Source: Anaeramoeba flamelloides | Taxonomy: Eukaryota > Metamonada > Anaeramoebidae | Direction: 5' to 3' | DNA: 64,000 nt | Assembly: GCA_027625915.1 (NCBI GenBank) | Contig: JANTQA010000057.1 | Location: 4,154,001-4,218,000, forward strand | Shown: in pieces, positions 45,601-56,671 of the stretch | How the letters are laid out: every line of letters starts with the position of its first letter | Position numbering within the stretch: the first letter of the stretch is position 1 | Notes under the pieces: model-generated | Databases searched by the model: none | What the model saw: only the letters and a program-made list of their open reading frames with translations | Told to the model about the DNA's origin: nothing | Translations under genes and position numbers: made by a program

Positions 45601-47179
45601 ATAATAAATCATGCAACATTTCAAAATTTAAAACTTAGAACAAGACTAAAATATTCATTTTCCTTTAGAATTGGAAACTTGATAGATTTATTTTTATTTC
45701 TGAGTTTTAATTTTTTTGGAATGCGGAATGAAAAATAAGATCCATTTATTTTACAATTAACAGTAAACAAAAAAAATTATTTTTTGGGAAAGAATATCCG
45801 AAAATTAATTGCAAAGTTTTTGTTGAACATTCTTTTTTTCATTATTGTTGGTTTTGTCTTTGACAAAGAAATAAAAAAAGTATGATCTGGGGGCTTGTGT
45901 TTTAAAGTGAAGAATTAATATGAAAGATTTCTCAGTGTTTGTATTTGGATGAAAATATTTTGGAGAGCTTTAGTAGTTTGATTTTCAAAAAGTCTATTCC
46001 AAAACAAAATAAAATTACGAATGTGTAAAAACAATGTAACTTGAAGGAAAAAAAGTAGGCTTACTAAAGTTTGAAAAGCCATCAATATTACGGATGTTGT
46101 CGATTTTTAATTTTGTAATCTGGGTATTGTTTTCTAAAATATTTACAATTAATTGCAATAACCCTTTTGTTTTGACACCAGAAACATTGATCACTTTGAA
46201 AAAATGTGAATACTTTAAAGCAAGAAACACTGGTCGTAAATCGATTTGGTTTTTTGGCTTTGAAATTCGTTGAATACCAGGCAATTTGTTCAGTTGGAAT
46301 GTGTCCAATTTTGAACTTTCAATTTGGAAATGATTCTTCATAAAATCAACAAAAATCTTGGAAGCGCCTGTAGAATAATAATTACAATAGGCGTGGTATA
46401 AATCTAAATACCTTTCACACTCAACACAGTTTATGGATTTTTTTTTTGAGTTTTTGCTGTCTATAAAATGGATAATAAGATAAAGAAAAGATGAACCAAA
46501 GAGTAAGATTTTTAAATAATATTTTTTCACAATGAAAAAAGTCCCAGAACAATTGCTGAAGCAAATTCTGCATTGTTCGGGACAATAGTGTTTTGGTATT
46601 ATTTTTTTTTTTGTAATATTTTCTCTTTTTTCTTTTTTCTTTGTTCTTGGTTCGAAAAAGAAAGTATTACCAATTTCCTTTTTAATTCGTTCTAATTTTT
46701 TGTTCAAATTTTGAGATCGTTTAGGTGGTGCGATTTGTAATTGCGCAAACACCTCTGTTGGCCTTAGAGCTAACAATACATATAACCGTTTTGAAATTAA
46801 TGGAATTATTTGATTTGTTTTTTTCGAGTAAATTGCGTATTTGTGGTTCTCACAATTAAAAGTAAGCTTTTCCGTGTGTCGAAGGTGTTGTTATTTTTTT
46901 TGAGGTTTGCAAAGAAAAAGAAAGTTTTAATTTTCGAAATAAATATTAAAAAAATTACAATAAAAAAAAACAAGAGAGAGCTACATGAAGAGAATCTTGT
47001 GATGTAATTGAAACTAAGTCAAAATAGTGAATATCAAAAAGAGGCCTTTTTAAATTTATCTTTTTTTCTTTGTTTTTAAAGCCAGTAACACGATATGGAG
47101 ATAAGTGAATAGTGCATGCTATTTGTTTTTTGTTTTTTTGAACTTTGACATTAAAGACATCCACATTCTGCCCTGACAT
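37935..47179 (-). CDS. CARMIL-like PH-LRR protein fused to ankyrin repeats, Ras-like GTPase and RGS domain
   Basis: Minus-strand exons 47179-46985, 46866-46065, 42441-42175 and 42058-37935 join in phase with GT-AG borders: about 1795 residues. Residues 1-105: PH fold of CARMIL type (NVKVQKNKKQIACTIHL, VSITSQDSLH, RLYVLLALRP). To about 760: leucine-rich repeats, closing with the CARMIL-like YNIIEFPFPI. Then a Lys/Glu- and Asn-rich linker; about six ankyrin repeats (1150-1345; GETSLHKAAKFG, GTTPLHNAARNG); a Ras-like GTPase (1385-1595) with P-loop GTFKCGKS, DVSGD, LKND and SSK; and an RGS domain (1660-1790; AQENLLFYFAVKAF, FDVSLIHILGILKNDSFNKF). CARMIL proteins regulate actin capping protein at membranes; RGS domains speed GTP hydrolysis on G-alpha. 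A linked role at the cell cortex is inferred. No CARMIL capping-protein-interaction motif was found. An Asp/Asn insert interrupts the GTPase before LKND. The start could be preceded by another exon. A hydrophobic segment near residue 190 may be an unrecognised intron. Confidence 0.85.
42619..42660. repeat. (TA)n with short (TG)n microsatellite
   Basis: About 15 TA units, then GTGTGTGTATATAT. Confidence 0.95.
43530..43750. repeat. short tandem repeat plus inverted partner
   Basis: Bases 43533-43582 are imperfect 9-10 bp units of ATCACAGAA type (five copies). AATCACAGAAATCACAAAAA with CCTGAAAT at 43559-43590 pairs with its reverse complement at 43717-43750, making a ~190-bp foldback. The CACAGAAACCTGAAA motif also occurs in family E. 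Confidence 0.6.
45542..45765. mobile_element. family B MITE, copy B4 (CARMIL-like gene intron)
   Basis: TACTATTTGTTGAAAAATAA at the left and inverted TACTGTTAATTGTAAAATAA at the right, flanked by TA; inner GAACAAAATTTTCATACA. 224 bp. Confidence 0.8.
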
Positions 47180-48181
47180 AAGACGCTAATTTTTGGAAGA
47201 TATGAATAAAGGGGTAAGAATTTGATTTTTTAAAGATCAAAAAAATAAAAAGCAGACTTAAAGTTTAAAAAAATGATCGAAAATCTTTTTTTGTTTTTAT
47301 GAGAACTATAAACCTTATTGTGTGACGTTTTTTAAAAACACAGTTCCGAATATTTTCAATTTATGAAAATCAAAATGAATATTTTGTTGATGATCCTCTT
47401 CAAAGATATTTTTTAAAAATTTCGAATTTCTTGTTTTTGCAAATTTTGATTTTTTTCACAGAGTACATTTTAATTAGTTCCAAAAGATGAACAATTCTTA
47501 ATTGGTTAACAAGGTACTCTAAAAAAGGAACAATACTTTTGTTTTATTTTTACAAACAGAAACCTATTTTTTATTTTTTGACAAAAAAAAAGTTTTTTCA
47601 TTTGTTGACTAATCAAAATTAATAGAGTTTAAGGACAACGTAAAAAAGTAAAATTCACAGTATTATGGAGTCCTATCATGGTTTGGTTGTTGGTAAAACT
47701 CAAAAATATTTATTCAGTGAGATCTAAGAACGAGAAAAAATGAAATATTTTTATAAAATTTTACTGTTGTTGTGTCTCGAAATCTTTCCTCTTTGTATAA
47801 AATGAAAAAGAAGTTTGAGAAAAAACAACTTTTTGAGAAAATTACTTCCTTAATGAAAGTTACAAACCTTGAAAAATTGTTTTGAAGTTTCTATTTTTTA
47901 TTTTTGATAAGTGGGCTAAGTTAAAAAGGATAAGTTTTTTCACATAAGATGGTCATAAATTGAGAAAAATGGCAAAAATTAATGAGGAAATTTTCAATCT
48001 TTTTATGATTTCTTAGAAATTTTTAAAAGTTTGATAAATTTTGTGATATTTTATTATATTAAACAAAATTCACATTGTCAAAAAAAGAAAGATCATTTTT
48101 ACTCATCTTGAACGAACAATTTTTTTTTTTTTTTCATCAAGAAAGGTACTGATTTTTACAATTATTCATTTTTCTTGTTGG

Positions 48182-48445
48182 ATGAATAAATTTGTCAAAA
48201 TATTTCTCCAGATTATCTTGCTTCTAATTTGTATTGAAAAAAACAAGTATGTTTTTAGAGAAACGATACAATCAAAAAAAATTGTTACAAAAAATAAACC
48301 AAAGGTTTTGCGTCTTTGTAATGGATATTCTACTCAAAAATCAAATTGGGTAAATACAATCCTTAAAAGAGTTGTTGAGAAACTTGATCCAATACAAAAC
48401 AAAAAGAATCAAGAAAAAAAATTAAAAAAAATTAAAAAAAACTAA
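48182..48445 (+). CDS. hypothetical 87-residue protein or terminal exon
   Basis: An ATG-to-TAA frame of 87 codons. The N-terminus is hydrophobic (FVKIFLQIILLLIC) like a signal peptide or membrane anchor, and the C-terminus is Lys-rich. The middle (KVLRLCNGYSTQKSNWVNTI then LKRVVEKLD) faintly recalls the C-terminal helices of the SRP54 M domain (R.A.GSG....EV..LLK.F), but no GTPase part is nearby. AG sites after CTCCAG (48219) and TTTTAG (48257) would also permit reading it as a last exon. Unassigned. Confidence 0.3.
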   Translation: MNKFVKIFLQIILLLICIEKNKYVFRETIQSKKIVTKNKPKVLRLCNGYSTQKSNWVNTILKRVVEKLDPIQNKKNQEKKLKKIKKN

Positions 48446-49900
48446 GGGTAGATCACAATATTTTTTTAAGAATGATTATTATGAAATAACAAGTCAATTG
48501 TAACAATTCATAGAACCCAAAGATCAAAACCCAAAGAGCATGCTTACAATTCAATTTTGAAAAGTTAGAGTTAATTATTGAGTGCTTTTACCATAAATTT
48601 ATTTTTTTTTATAGCTAGGTTATCTGATTATTGTATCCTTTCATTCTCATGTTTTTTAATTGGGGTATTCAAGTTAACTTATCTAAAAATATACTTTCTC
48701 TGAATTTTTCTTTAAAAAAATACTACAGAAAATATTTTCTTGATCCAAATTTGGGAATTTTTAATACAAATTGCTTCAAAATTTAAATTTGATTGGATTA
48801 AAATATTTATTCAGAGAATTTAGCCAAGTGAACACTCAGTCCTTAACTTTATATCAACAATTAATTAATTAGAGTCTATTTTTAAAAAATCAAAATTTTA
48901 TATTTTTGTAATTTAAGTGTTATAAAAGTAACCCCATATTTTTATAAAAAAATAAAATTAATCCTTGAAAATTATTTAAAATATATTTTGATTTTTATGT
49001 TGGAAAGGTTTGATTTTAATGGGAAATTTTTTATTTTTATTTATAATTTTTATTCTTAATTTTTCTATTCAAAAATCAATAAAGCAAAATAATAAAGTTA
49101 TCCATCAAGTTCAACAATTCTTAAAATTCGGGTCATTTACCAACTGCCAATATATATTACTATGTTATAAATAAAAATTCAATTAAAATTTTCCCTTGAT
49201 GTTTAAAATACGAATAAAAGAAAATAATAGAAAATACTGATGATTTTTTATGGGTGTTTACTTCCTCTGTAAAATGTAGATTAATATTCGATAAAAAAAT
49301 AAAAGAAATAAATCTTAATAAATTAACTTCAAATCAAAGAAGCTTAATATTATTTTCATTAATTAATAATCAAAGAAATCTATGATTTTACACTTAAATT
49401 TATGAAAGGGAAACCAAGTTAAACATAAACTAGAGTGTCATTCACACTAATTTAATAATAATAAATATATATATATATATTCTATATTGATTAAAAAACC
49501 CCTTGTACTGAGCATAAAACTCTATTTTTTAAAATACAAAAATAAAAATTCTGATTTTTTTTATTTTTTTCTTTTTGTAAGCATTCAATATCCAATTCAA
49601 AACCCAATAGTATATCTAATTTCAAATCATATTTGAATTTAAAGTCTCATTTTTTCAAGTAAAATTTTTAAATTATGAATGGGATTTTAACAAAATTTTG
49701 GCAATTTTCGAAATTTTTTGAAATTTTTTAATTTTTTTAAGGTAAAAATCATTTACAATATAAAATTAATGATATTTTTTGAGAAATATTTTCCAATTTG
49801 AACCTGAATTTTTAGAATTTTTTTTAATTATTGAATTTTTTGAAATCGATACCAAATTTAATTAGTTGTAAATTGTTGATTTCTTTGATCGATTAATTTT

Positions 49901-50902
49901 TACAATCTTTCCAAGGTTACAATAAATTTTTAAATAAAACACGATTAATTAATCTATTCTTATTTTCCTTTTTCAAAAAATTCGGAAATAAGAGTTATTA
50001 TTCAAAAAAAAATTTTGTTAAATGAACTATTATTCAAATTTTTGAAAATCCAAAAAAAAAATTAGGAAGATTCTTTAAGGTTTACAATCCCTGAAACTGG
50101 AAAAAAGATTATCTTGTATTGGGTGTGGCAACTTGTTATTTTGGTTCTTAGCTGATCGATCCACAACTAAGTTTGGATCGTATAGGTGGTTGAAAAAGGC
50201 TATTTTTGTCATTTTATTTTTTTTTTTTCCGAAATCCAGATTGATGAGTCTAAGATTAATTTATTGGAAGTTATTGAATTGAAAGTGTTAATTTTTGGGT
50301 TGTAAATTGAAATTATCATTTTCCTTTTACAGAATTAGGAGTAAATAAAAACAAAATTTTTTTACAAGCATCAAATAAAACAAAGCATAAATAAAAATTT
50401 CAACACCGAAAACAAAAAACTCAATTACTAATTAAATATCTTCCAATTAATTAATCTTAGACTCATCAATCTGGATTTCGGAAAAAAAAAAAATAAAATG
50501 ACAAAAATAGCCTTTTTCAACCACCTATACGATCCAAACTTAGTTGTGGATCGATCAGCTAAGAACCAAAATAACAAGTTGCCACACCCAATACAAGATA
50601 ATCTTCTTTCCAGTTTCAGGGATTGTAAATCTTAAGCAATTAAAATCTTGTTCAAAAAAAGTATTTTTTCTAAAGATCAGTAAATATTGATATATTTCTT
50701 GAGAAGTTTTGGACTGATAATTTTTAAGTTTCTTGGGATCTTGGATTTTTTTTTTTGATTATCCTAATTTGAATAATATCTCTTTTATTATAATTTTTTT
50801 TAATAATAATTCTTATTTCAGAATTTTTTAAAAATGGGAAATACGAATAGAAAATTTAATTGTGTTTTATTGAAAATTTTATGGTAGCCTTGGAATGACT
50901 GT
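49901..50902. mobile_element. family G element, copy G2, carrying an insertion
   Basis: Left arm 49901-50074 and right arm about 50640-50902 correspond to the arms of G1 (AAATAAAACAC.ATTAAT.., GGAAATAAGAGTTATTATTC; inverted ATTTTATGGTAGCCTTGGAATG). Ends TTA-CAATCTTTCCAAGG and CCTTGGAATGACTG-TTA suggest a TTA or TA target duplication. The arms are more diverged from each other than those of the element inserted in the middle, so G2 is older. Confidence 0.78.
50079..50631. mobile_element. family F element with ~190-bp near-perfect arms and TTAA duplication
   Basis: A 553-bp element begins GGTTTACAATCCCTGAAACT and ends with the inverted form (AGTTTCAGGGATTGTAAATC), flanked on both sides by TTAA. 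The arms (50079-50270 and 50440-50631) are reverse complements with only about four differences by eye. TTAA targets are characteristic of piggyBac-type transposases, although the ends do not start with the CCC usual for that group. There is no coding capacity. Eroded relatives lie at 24765 and 33340. The intact arms imply a recent insertion or strong correction between arms. Confidence 0.88.
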
Positions 50903-51391
50903 TAGTTTTCTCAAAAAGAGATAGTGTTTTTTATTTTGAAACACTAATTAAACAAATCTGCAGTAATTAATTCAAAATCATTAAGAAGTCAATTTCATTA
51001 TTCGTGATAGAAATATACTTATAAAATATTTCCAATCAAAATAAAAAAAAAATAACTTTATTTTCTCCACTTTTGAACAAAAAGATCCTTCAGAAAATCT
51101 CACAAAAGAATAAAAAGATACTCCAAAAAATGAACCAAAAAAACAAAAATACTTGTAAATAAAAACTCAATTTTTTGAAAAAATTAAGAGTAAAACCAAA
51201 AAGTTAAAAATGTTATTAATGTTTATTCAACTTTTGTAATTAACAAAAGGAATGAAAATAAAGAAAAGTAAAAAGTAAAAATAATTGTATGGTTATATCC
51301 AAAACACCGAAAAAGCAGTGTTCAGTCAGAAAAAAAATGGTAAGATTTAAAAGAGAAATACAACTAATTATTGAAAATATGAAAAAAATGG

Positions 51392-52399
51392 TTAGTCATA
51401 ACTTAAAAAGAATTTTTCTTGTGTAAATTCGTTTAGAGGTACAAAGGTTGATTTTTTCCCAGTAAAATCGCATTTTATCTGTTTAGGAGAGAAATATTTA
51501 TGGATAAAAGAATTTTATTAAAAGTTTAGTCGAATGAAAAATAAATTGTGAAAGAAAAAAAAAAAGAAAAGAAAAAAGAAATTCTAATTACCCCGTCTCG
51601 TAAAACTTCACGAATTGTTATTTTTTGGGTATGCTCTCGTGGTGTGTGCAAAAGCATTTTGGCGCCTTCAATGACAGAAACACCCTTAACTACCAAAGTT
51701 TTTCCTTTGAAAAAGACATCCATAGCATGTGCGTTGTTCGATCTCTTAAGTGTTTTTCTTTGTTTAAACAAATGCGATTTTAAAGATTTTACTATTTGTT
51801 GAAAGGAAAAGAAGGAATTATAAAAAAAAAAATAAAAAAGTAAAAATGACAAGATGAAATTAATTTTTTTATTCCAAAAATGAAATCCAAATTGTAAAAA
51901 AAAAAAATCAACTTACATGAAATCCCTTTTTGGGTAGTATTGATTCTCCTCTTTCTAGTAACACTATTTGGCATTTTTATTGGATCTTTTTTGATTCAAA
52001 AGTGTTTTTTTTGGGTTGGTAGTTTAAGAATTAATTTCAAAATTAAAAGGTATGCGACAAAAATTGAAATTAGGTTTTAGCAATAAAAAAGGTAGAAAAA
52101 CCTCAACAAAAAGAAACAAATAAAAGATTTTTTAATTCAAAGAATGAGGGTGAGTAAATACTTTGAGTCACAATGTTAACAATTTCTTGATTCATTTTTG
52201 TCTTGATTTTTTGACAAAAGCTCTCAAAACTCGTTTCTATTTGGGAATTTTGAATGTTATTCAATGATTGCAAAAGATCTATTTGGCCATTTACAGAAGA
52301 GTGTTGAAATGTGTTTTCTAGTGTTTTAAGTTTAAGGTGTGTATTGGTTAGGTCTAATAAATTATTTTTTTGGTGGTTTTGACAATTTAATGATCTCAT
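51392..52399 (-). CDS. four-exon gene, coiled-coil N-terminus, unknown function
   Basis: Minus-strand exons 52399-52162, 51985-51917, 51791-51592 and 51478-51392 join in phase at all three junctions to give 197 residues from ATG 52399. Residues 10-75 look helical and heptad-like (LLDLTNTHLKLKTLENTF, FCQKIKTKMNQEIVNIVTQ). A basic stretch follows (PIKMPNSVTRKRRINTTQKG), then KQRKTLKRSNNAHAMDVFF, KGKTLVVKGVSVIEGAKMLL and a compact end with a TAA stop. The layout (coil, then PxSVRK-type basic motif) recalls borealin-class chromosomal passenger subunits, but similarity is too weak to name it. If the first junction (weak acceptor AAAAAAG) is wrong, a shorter 114-residue product could start at ATG 51974. 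The last three exons are the best supported. Confidence 0.6.
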
Positions 52400-54349
52400 C
52401 AGAAAAAATAAATAAAAAAAAAAAAAAATAAAGGTAAAAGTGATAAAAAAAAGAAATAATTTTGATTTCTAAAAGAAAAAAAAATGAAATTAAATAATTG
52501 GAATTTTGTTAAATTTAAAAATGGTAAAAAGGAGACTAGTCTTGAATCTTGGCTGGTGTGTATCTTTTCATTGTTTTAGAATAATTGTGTATATAAATAG
52601 TGTTTTCAATTCACAAAAATTGTGTGCTAATTGGAAAGTAACCTCCATTTACATCATAACTAACCATTACTCATTCAGAAAGTATTCTTGAAATATCATT
52701 TTTCATAAATTTGTTTGAGAATTGAAAAATTTATTTTCCTTATAAATTTAACTATTATTTTTTAATCTTTCACCTTACGAAAATTTAAAGTCATGTATTT
52801 GCTTAGGCACTAGCTCTACAGGAATATCATTAGAGTGATGTATAGGGTATTATTTTGATCTTTTTCTTTTGAAAAATTTTTCTTCCGAATTAATAGAGGA
52901 AAACATTCATAAATTGTTCGATTTAGGAATCAAAAATTCAACAATGAGATATTTCAAAACTAAAAATAAAATAGTTCCTTAATACTATTGCTTTTTGAGA
53001 AAACAAGCCCCAACTCACTGAAATAATAAATTATTTATTCGAAAATCATTTTTTACATATTTTTTTCTCTTGACTTTGGAAATAGTTTCCAATCAAAGGA
53101 ACTTTAATGGTATGTGCTTTAGTGTTTTATCGAAATGAAATTAGAACTCTTTGATCTGAAAAAATCAACAAACAAAGCAATAGGTTGAGATCACTTGTCA
53201 CTTTGCAATTCAATGTTTTAATTCTACAGTTACTTTTTATAATGTCAGCTTTCTGTCTGTGATTATTATTCAATTTGAGAGAAAATCTCTTTATTGGAAT
53301 AAATGATCTTTCAGGATATTAAACAAAAATCCTTCTTTTGAAGAATAACAATGCTTAACATTTATTAACTAAGCTTTTCTTGTAAAAAAATAAACTTTTG
53401 AGGAAAAATGAGTACCAAACCCAGAACTTACTGTGTACTCAATCTGGGGTTTAAATAACAACTGGTGTGACATAATAAACAAGAATTCAATCTTTTCCTT
53501 TTTTTGTAAGATTATTTTGATTTTTTTCAAAATAATTTTAACAGTTTTTGTTACTTACATTTTTTCTTAATTTGGATTAAAACCTCAAATTACAAAAAGC
53601 TATATATGAAAAACTTTTGAAGTAAGTTTTTTTACGACTTTCAACTGAAAAATTATAGATCTAATCTTCTTTATCAATTTGAGTGATCAGTTGTTTTTGG
53701 TCGTTGAAATAAAAAAATTGAAAAATAATTCTGGTTTAAGGACTACGTTCCCACCCAGGAGGGTGTATAGTTCTTGTGCTATTTTACATTCAGTTCTCAA
53801 AAAGAATTTTAGTTCTGAAGAAAATTGGATAAAAAAAATTACTAATTTCCAAGCTAAAAAAAAAGAATTTTCAAAATAGATTTTTGATTGAAAATTTTTA
53901 AAAAAAATGTCTAATAGGGATTTTCAAGGTCTACTTTAAATTTGAAAACATTTTGAACTTAGTAAAGTAATTAAAAGAACTGTTTTGTACATCTATATAA
54001 TTTTTTTCATGTTTATAAATTTAAAATGGAAATAATGAAATATTGGAAAAGAAAATATTATTATGATCAAGAAAGGTAAAATTGTGAAAATTGTTGGAAC
54101 TCTTAAAATTTCCCATTTTTTAAAAAAGAAATTCTAAAAGGATCAATGTAAATGAGATTATAAAATTCTTACAACAGAGTTTTTCGTCAACAATTTTACG
54201 GTTTTCACCTGAAAGCCAGTTCTTTAACAAAACATTGAATAGAATACTATACTGGTATTTCAAGAATAAATGGAAGAGAATATTGGCTTCCTTTTCCATA
54301 ATTTTTTTTTTATAAATAGAGTTTCCAATGAAGTATGTTGTAAATTGTT

Positions 54350-54480
54350 GACTTCATTTGAAAAAGGAAATAGAAAATGATGTGAAAATTTTTCCCATTT
54401 AAAATTCAAACACCAGTAATTGTTGCAAAGTTTAAGGGCTTTCTAAAATAAAGCCACTGTAGAAACAGTTTAAGCTAAAA
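54350..54480 (+). repeat. family I dispersed repeat, copy 2
   Basis: Shares AAAAAGGAAAT.GAAAATGA and GAAAATTTTTCCCATTTA followed by AATTC.AA.ACCAGTA with 6595-6690; a third, weaker copy lies at 55870-55965 (GACTCTGCTTTAAAAAGCAA and GAAAATGA.CTAAAAATTTATTC). Nature unknown. Confidence 0.5.
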
Positions 54481-55309
54481 CATTATAGAACTATGTCCTT
54501 TATCTCTTATGATTCATAAAGACTCTGAATTTTACAATATAGAAAAATAGTATTTTTTTCCACATTAGATTTCTAAATTGTAAGTAGGTAGAGATTTCCT
54601 CAACCCAACCATTTGTTCTAAAGCAAAAATTATCTAATTTCCAATAAAAACCCCTGAAAAAATTCAATTAGAACTAAAAGTGTTGGGGTTTAACTAATAA
54701 TTTCCAATATAGGGATTTACACTAACCGAAATAGTGTGTTCAGAAGAACTTTAATTAGTGTTTCAAAATATAAGCCATGTTTTTTTTTCTTATTATTGTT
54801 CCAATGATAAATCCAATTCACTATCCTATAGTATACCTACGCTAAAATCAATTTTGAGTGTAAAATCCCTTGATATTCCAAGTAAAATTTCAATTATTCA
54901 TGCCATTTGTTCAAAATTTTTAATAATTTTCAAGATTTTATTGAAATTTTTTGTTTTTTTTTGATGATTAAAATTTCCTAAAAATGTAACTCGATTTTTT
55001 TAGAAAAGTATATTAGGATTAAAATACTTCTGATGACAGTGTCTTTAGATGCTCTTTGAATTGGAAGTCTCAAATTTGGTCACTTCAAAATTATCCCTTT
55101 AATAGATTAGACAACTCTCTTGTCTAACCCTTAACAATAAACCTTAACTCTATTTTTTGAGATAAATTTTCCCATTTGATCCTTCATTTTTAAAATTTCT
55201 TTTTAAATAAAGGAACTTTAAGAAACCAATACCATACTTGCCTAGGGTTTATTGTTGGTTTCTTTGATTGATTACTGTTTAGGCCTTCTACAACAATTTA
55301 ACATACTTT

Positions 55310-55540
55310 TTATTTTAAAACACGAAGATTAAACTTCATTTCATGCATTATTTCGACAACAGTAATCTGGAAAAATCCACAATTTCTAAAATTTTGAAAT
55401 ATAATAGTTCTCCTCGATTTCCTGCTTGGAAAGTTATAATTTCCAATTTTTTTGACCCGTGATACCCCTTTTAAGATATTTCTTAATACTCTAAATATTT
55501 TATTACAAGTCGAACCTAGATCAAGTGGCCTAATTGTCAT
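55310..55540 (-). CDS. hypothetical 76-residue reading frame
   Basis: ATG-to-TAA frame with mixed composition (MTIRPLDLGSTCNKIFRVLR, KKIGNYNFPSRKSRRTIIF). No domain, no partner exons and no recognised upstream signal. It lies between repeat copies, so it may be a relic. Confidence 0.2.
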   Translation of the reverse strand: MTIRPLDLGSTCNKIFRVLRNILKGVSRVKKIGNYNFPSRKSRRTIIFQNFRNCGFFQITVVEIMHEMKFNLRVLK

Positions 55541-55618
55541 AGTTTAGTTAGTGTTAATTGGCTTTTCACCTGAAAGATAATACCTAAAAAATATTTCCTT
55601 TTACTGCAATTTGTATTC

Positions 55619-55813
55619 CAGTCAGTTTCGCTTTTAAGGCATAAACTTTCAACAAAATTTAAGGTACAAAACAATCACAAATCAAGGCACAAAATTTAGA
55701 ATGGCTTTTTTACAATCTATTTTTACTAGAATTTGAATTTTCTGCTTTAATTTGAGATTTTATTTGTGCCTTAAATTTCGTTGAAAGTTTGCGCCTTAAA
55801 AGTGAAACTGACT
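55619..55813. mobile_element. family C MITE, copy C3
   Basis: CAGTCAGTTTCGCTTTTAAG at the left and, inverted, AGTCAGTTTCACTTTTAAGG at the right; both arms continue with GCATAAACTTTCAACAAAAT-type sequence. 195 bp, the clearest copy of the family. Confidence 0.82.
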
Positions 55814-56476
55814 ATATCAATTGGAAGAATATTCCCCCAACTTTTTATTTTTCTTTTACAAAGAGATTTTTCAAAGAAGTAGTCTTCAATTTGTGACTCT
55901 GCTTTAAAAAGCAAAATTGAAAATGACCTAAAAATTTATTCTAATTTATTTGAAAAATACCAAAACTTACAAAAAAATGTTTTTTCCCTATAAATTTATT
56001 TTTATAAAAAGACAGATTATAAAAAAATGTTTATGTTTTTTTTTCCTTCGTTTATTTATTACTGGGGTTATTAAATCAGAGTCTATTCCATTTTTTCAAA
56101 GTTTTTTTTTTATCAGAAATTAGATTTTTTATTGGTATATATAATGAATACTGATTTTAGGAAGTTAAATCAAAAAAAATTTTTACATTTTAGTATTTTA
56201 TTTAGTGGTCTTTGAATATTTTTTTTTTTTTTTTATTATATTCTGAAAATTTCTTTTTTTACAACCTGTAAATTTTTTTTTTATTATTGAAAAACTTTCT
56301 ATCAAATTTTTTATCCCTACTGTGGATATTGGGTACGTATAGCCGAGTGCCTAACTTTTCAGGAATTCAAAAAAATCACCAAAATTATAATTTGTACACC
56401 TTCTTTCAAACTCAAGAAAACCTAACGACAGTGAATGGTATTTAATTTTACTATACAAATGACATTATTATTTTTA

Positions 56477-56671
56477 CAGTCAATCACAAATTTAAGACAT
56501 AAATTTTCAACGAAATTTATGGTACAAAAAAATCTCAAATTAAAGGCACATAATTTGGAATGGCTTTTTTTTACAAATTAATTTAGTATCATCTGAACTT
56601 TATGCCTTAATTTGAGATTATTATAGTGTCTTAAATTTGGTTGAATCTGTGCCTAAAAGTGTAACTGACTG
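56477..56671. mobile_element. family C MITE, copy C4
   Basis: CAGTCAATCACAAATTTAAG at the left and inverted CAGTCAGTTACACTTTTAGG at the right, flanked by TA on both sides. 195 bp. It lies 0.7 kb from C3 in the same orientation class. Confidence 0.8.

Larger units (their letters stand above)
42442..46064. other. 3.6-kb second intron of the CARMIL-like gene
   Basis: It lies between the donor AACTTTA|GTAAGC (46065/46064) and the acceptor AAATAG|TTAAAAC (42442/42441); joining gives NFIKTITNNP, which continues the LRR register. It holds a TA/TG microsatellite, an inverted repeat at 43530-43750 and family B copy B4. No other exon is needed or seen. Confidence 0.7.
47180..51391. other. AT-rich intergenic region
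   Basis: Contains a small plus-strand frame (48182-48445), a TA tract near 49466-49482 and the nested elements at 49901-50902. If the CARMIL-like gene has a further 5' exon or a promoter, it is in the first few hundred bases; I see no recognisable element there. Confidence 0.5.

Noticed and set aside
46490-46570. Hydrophobic segment in exon 2 of the CARMIL-like protein as a membrane anchor
   Set aside because: CARMILs are soluble; the stretch may be an unspliced intron, but no donor with correct phase and good sequence was found, so neither reading is claimed.
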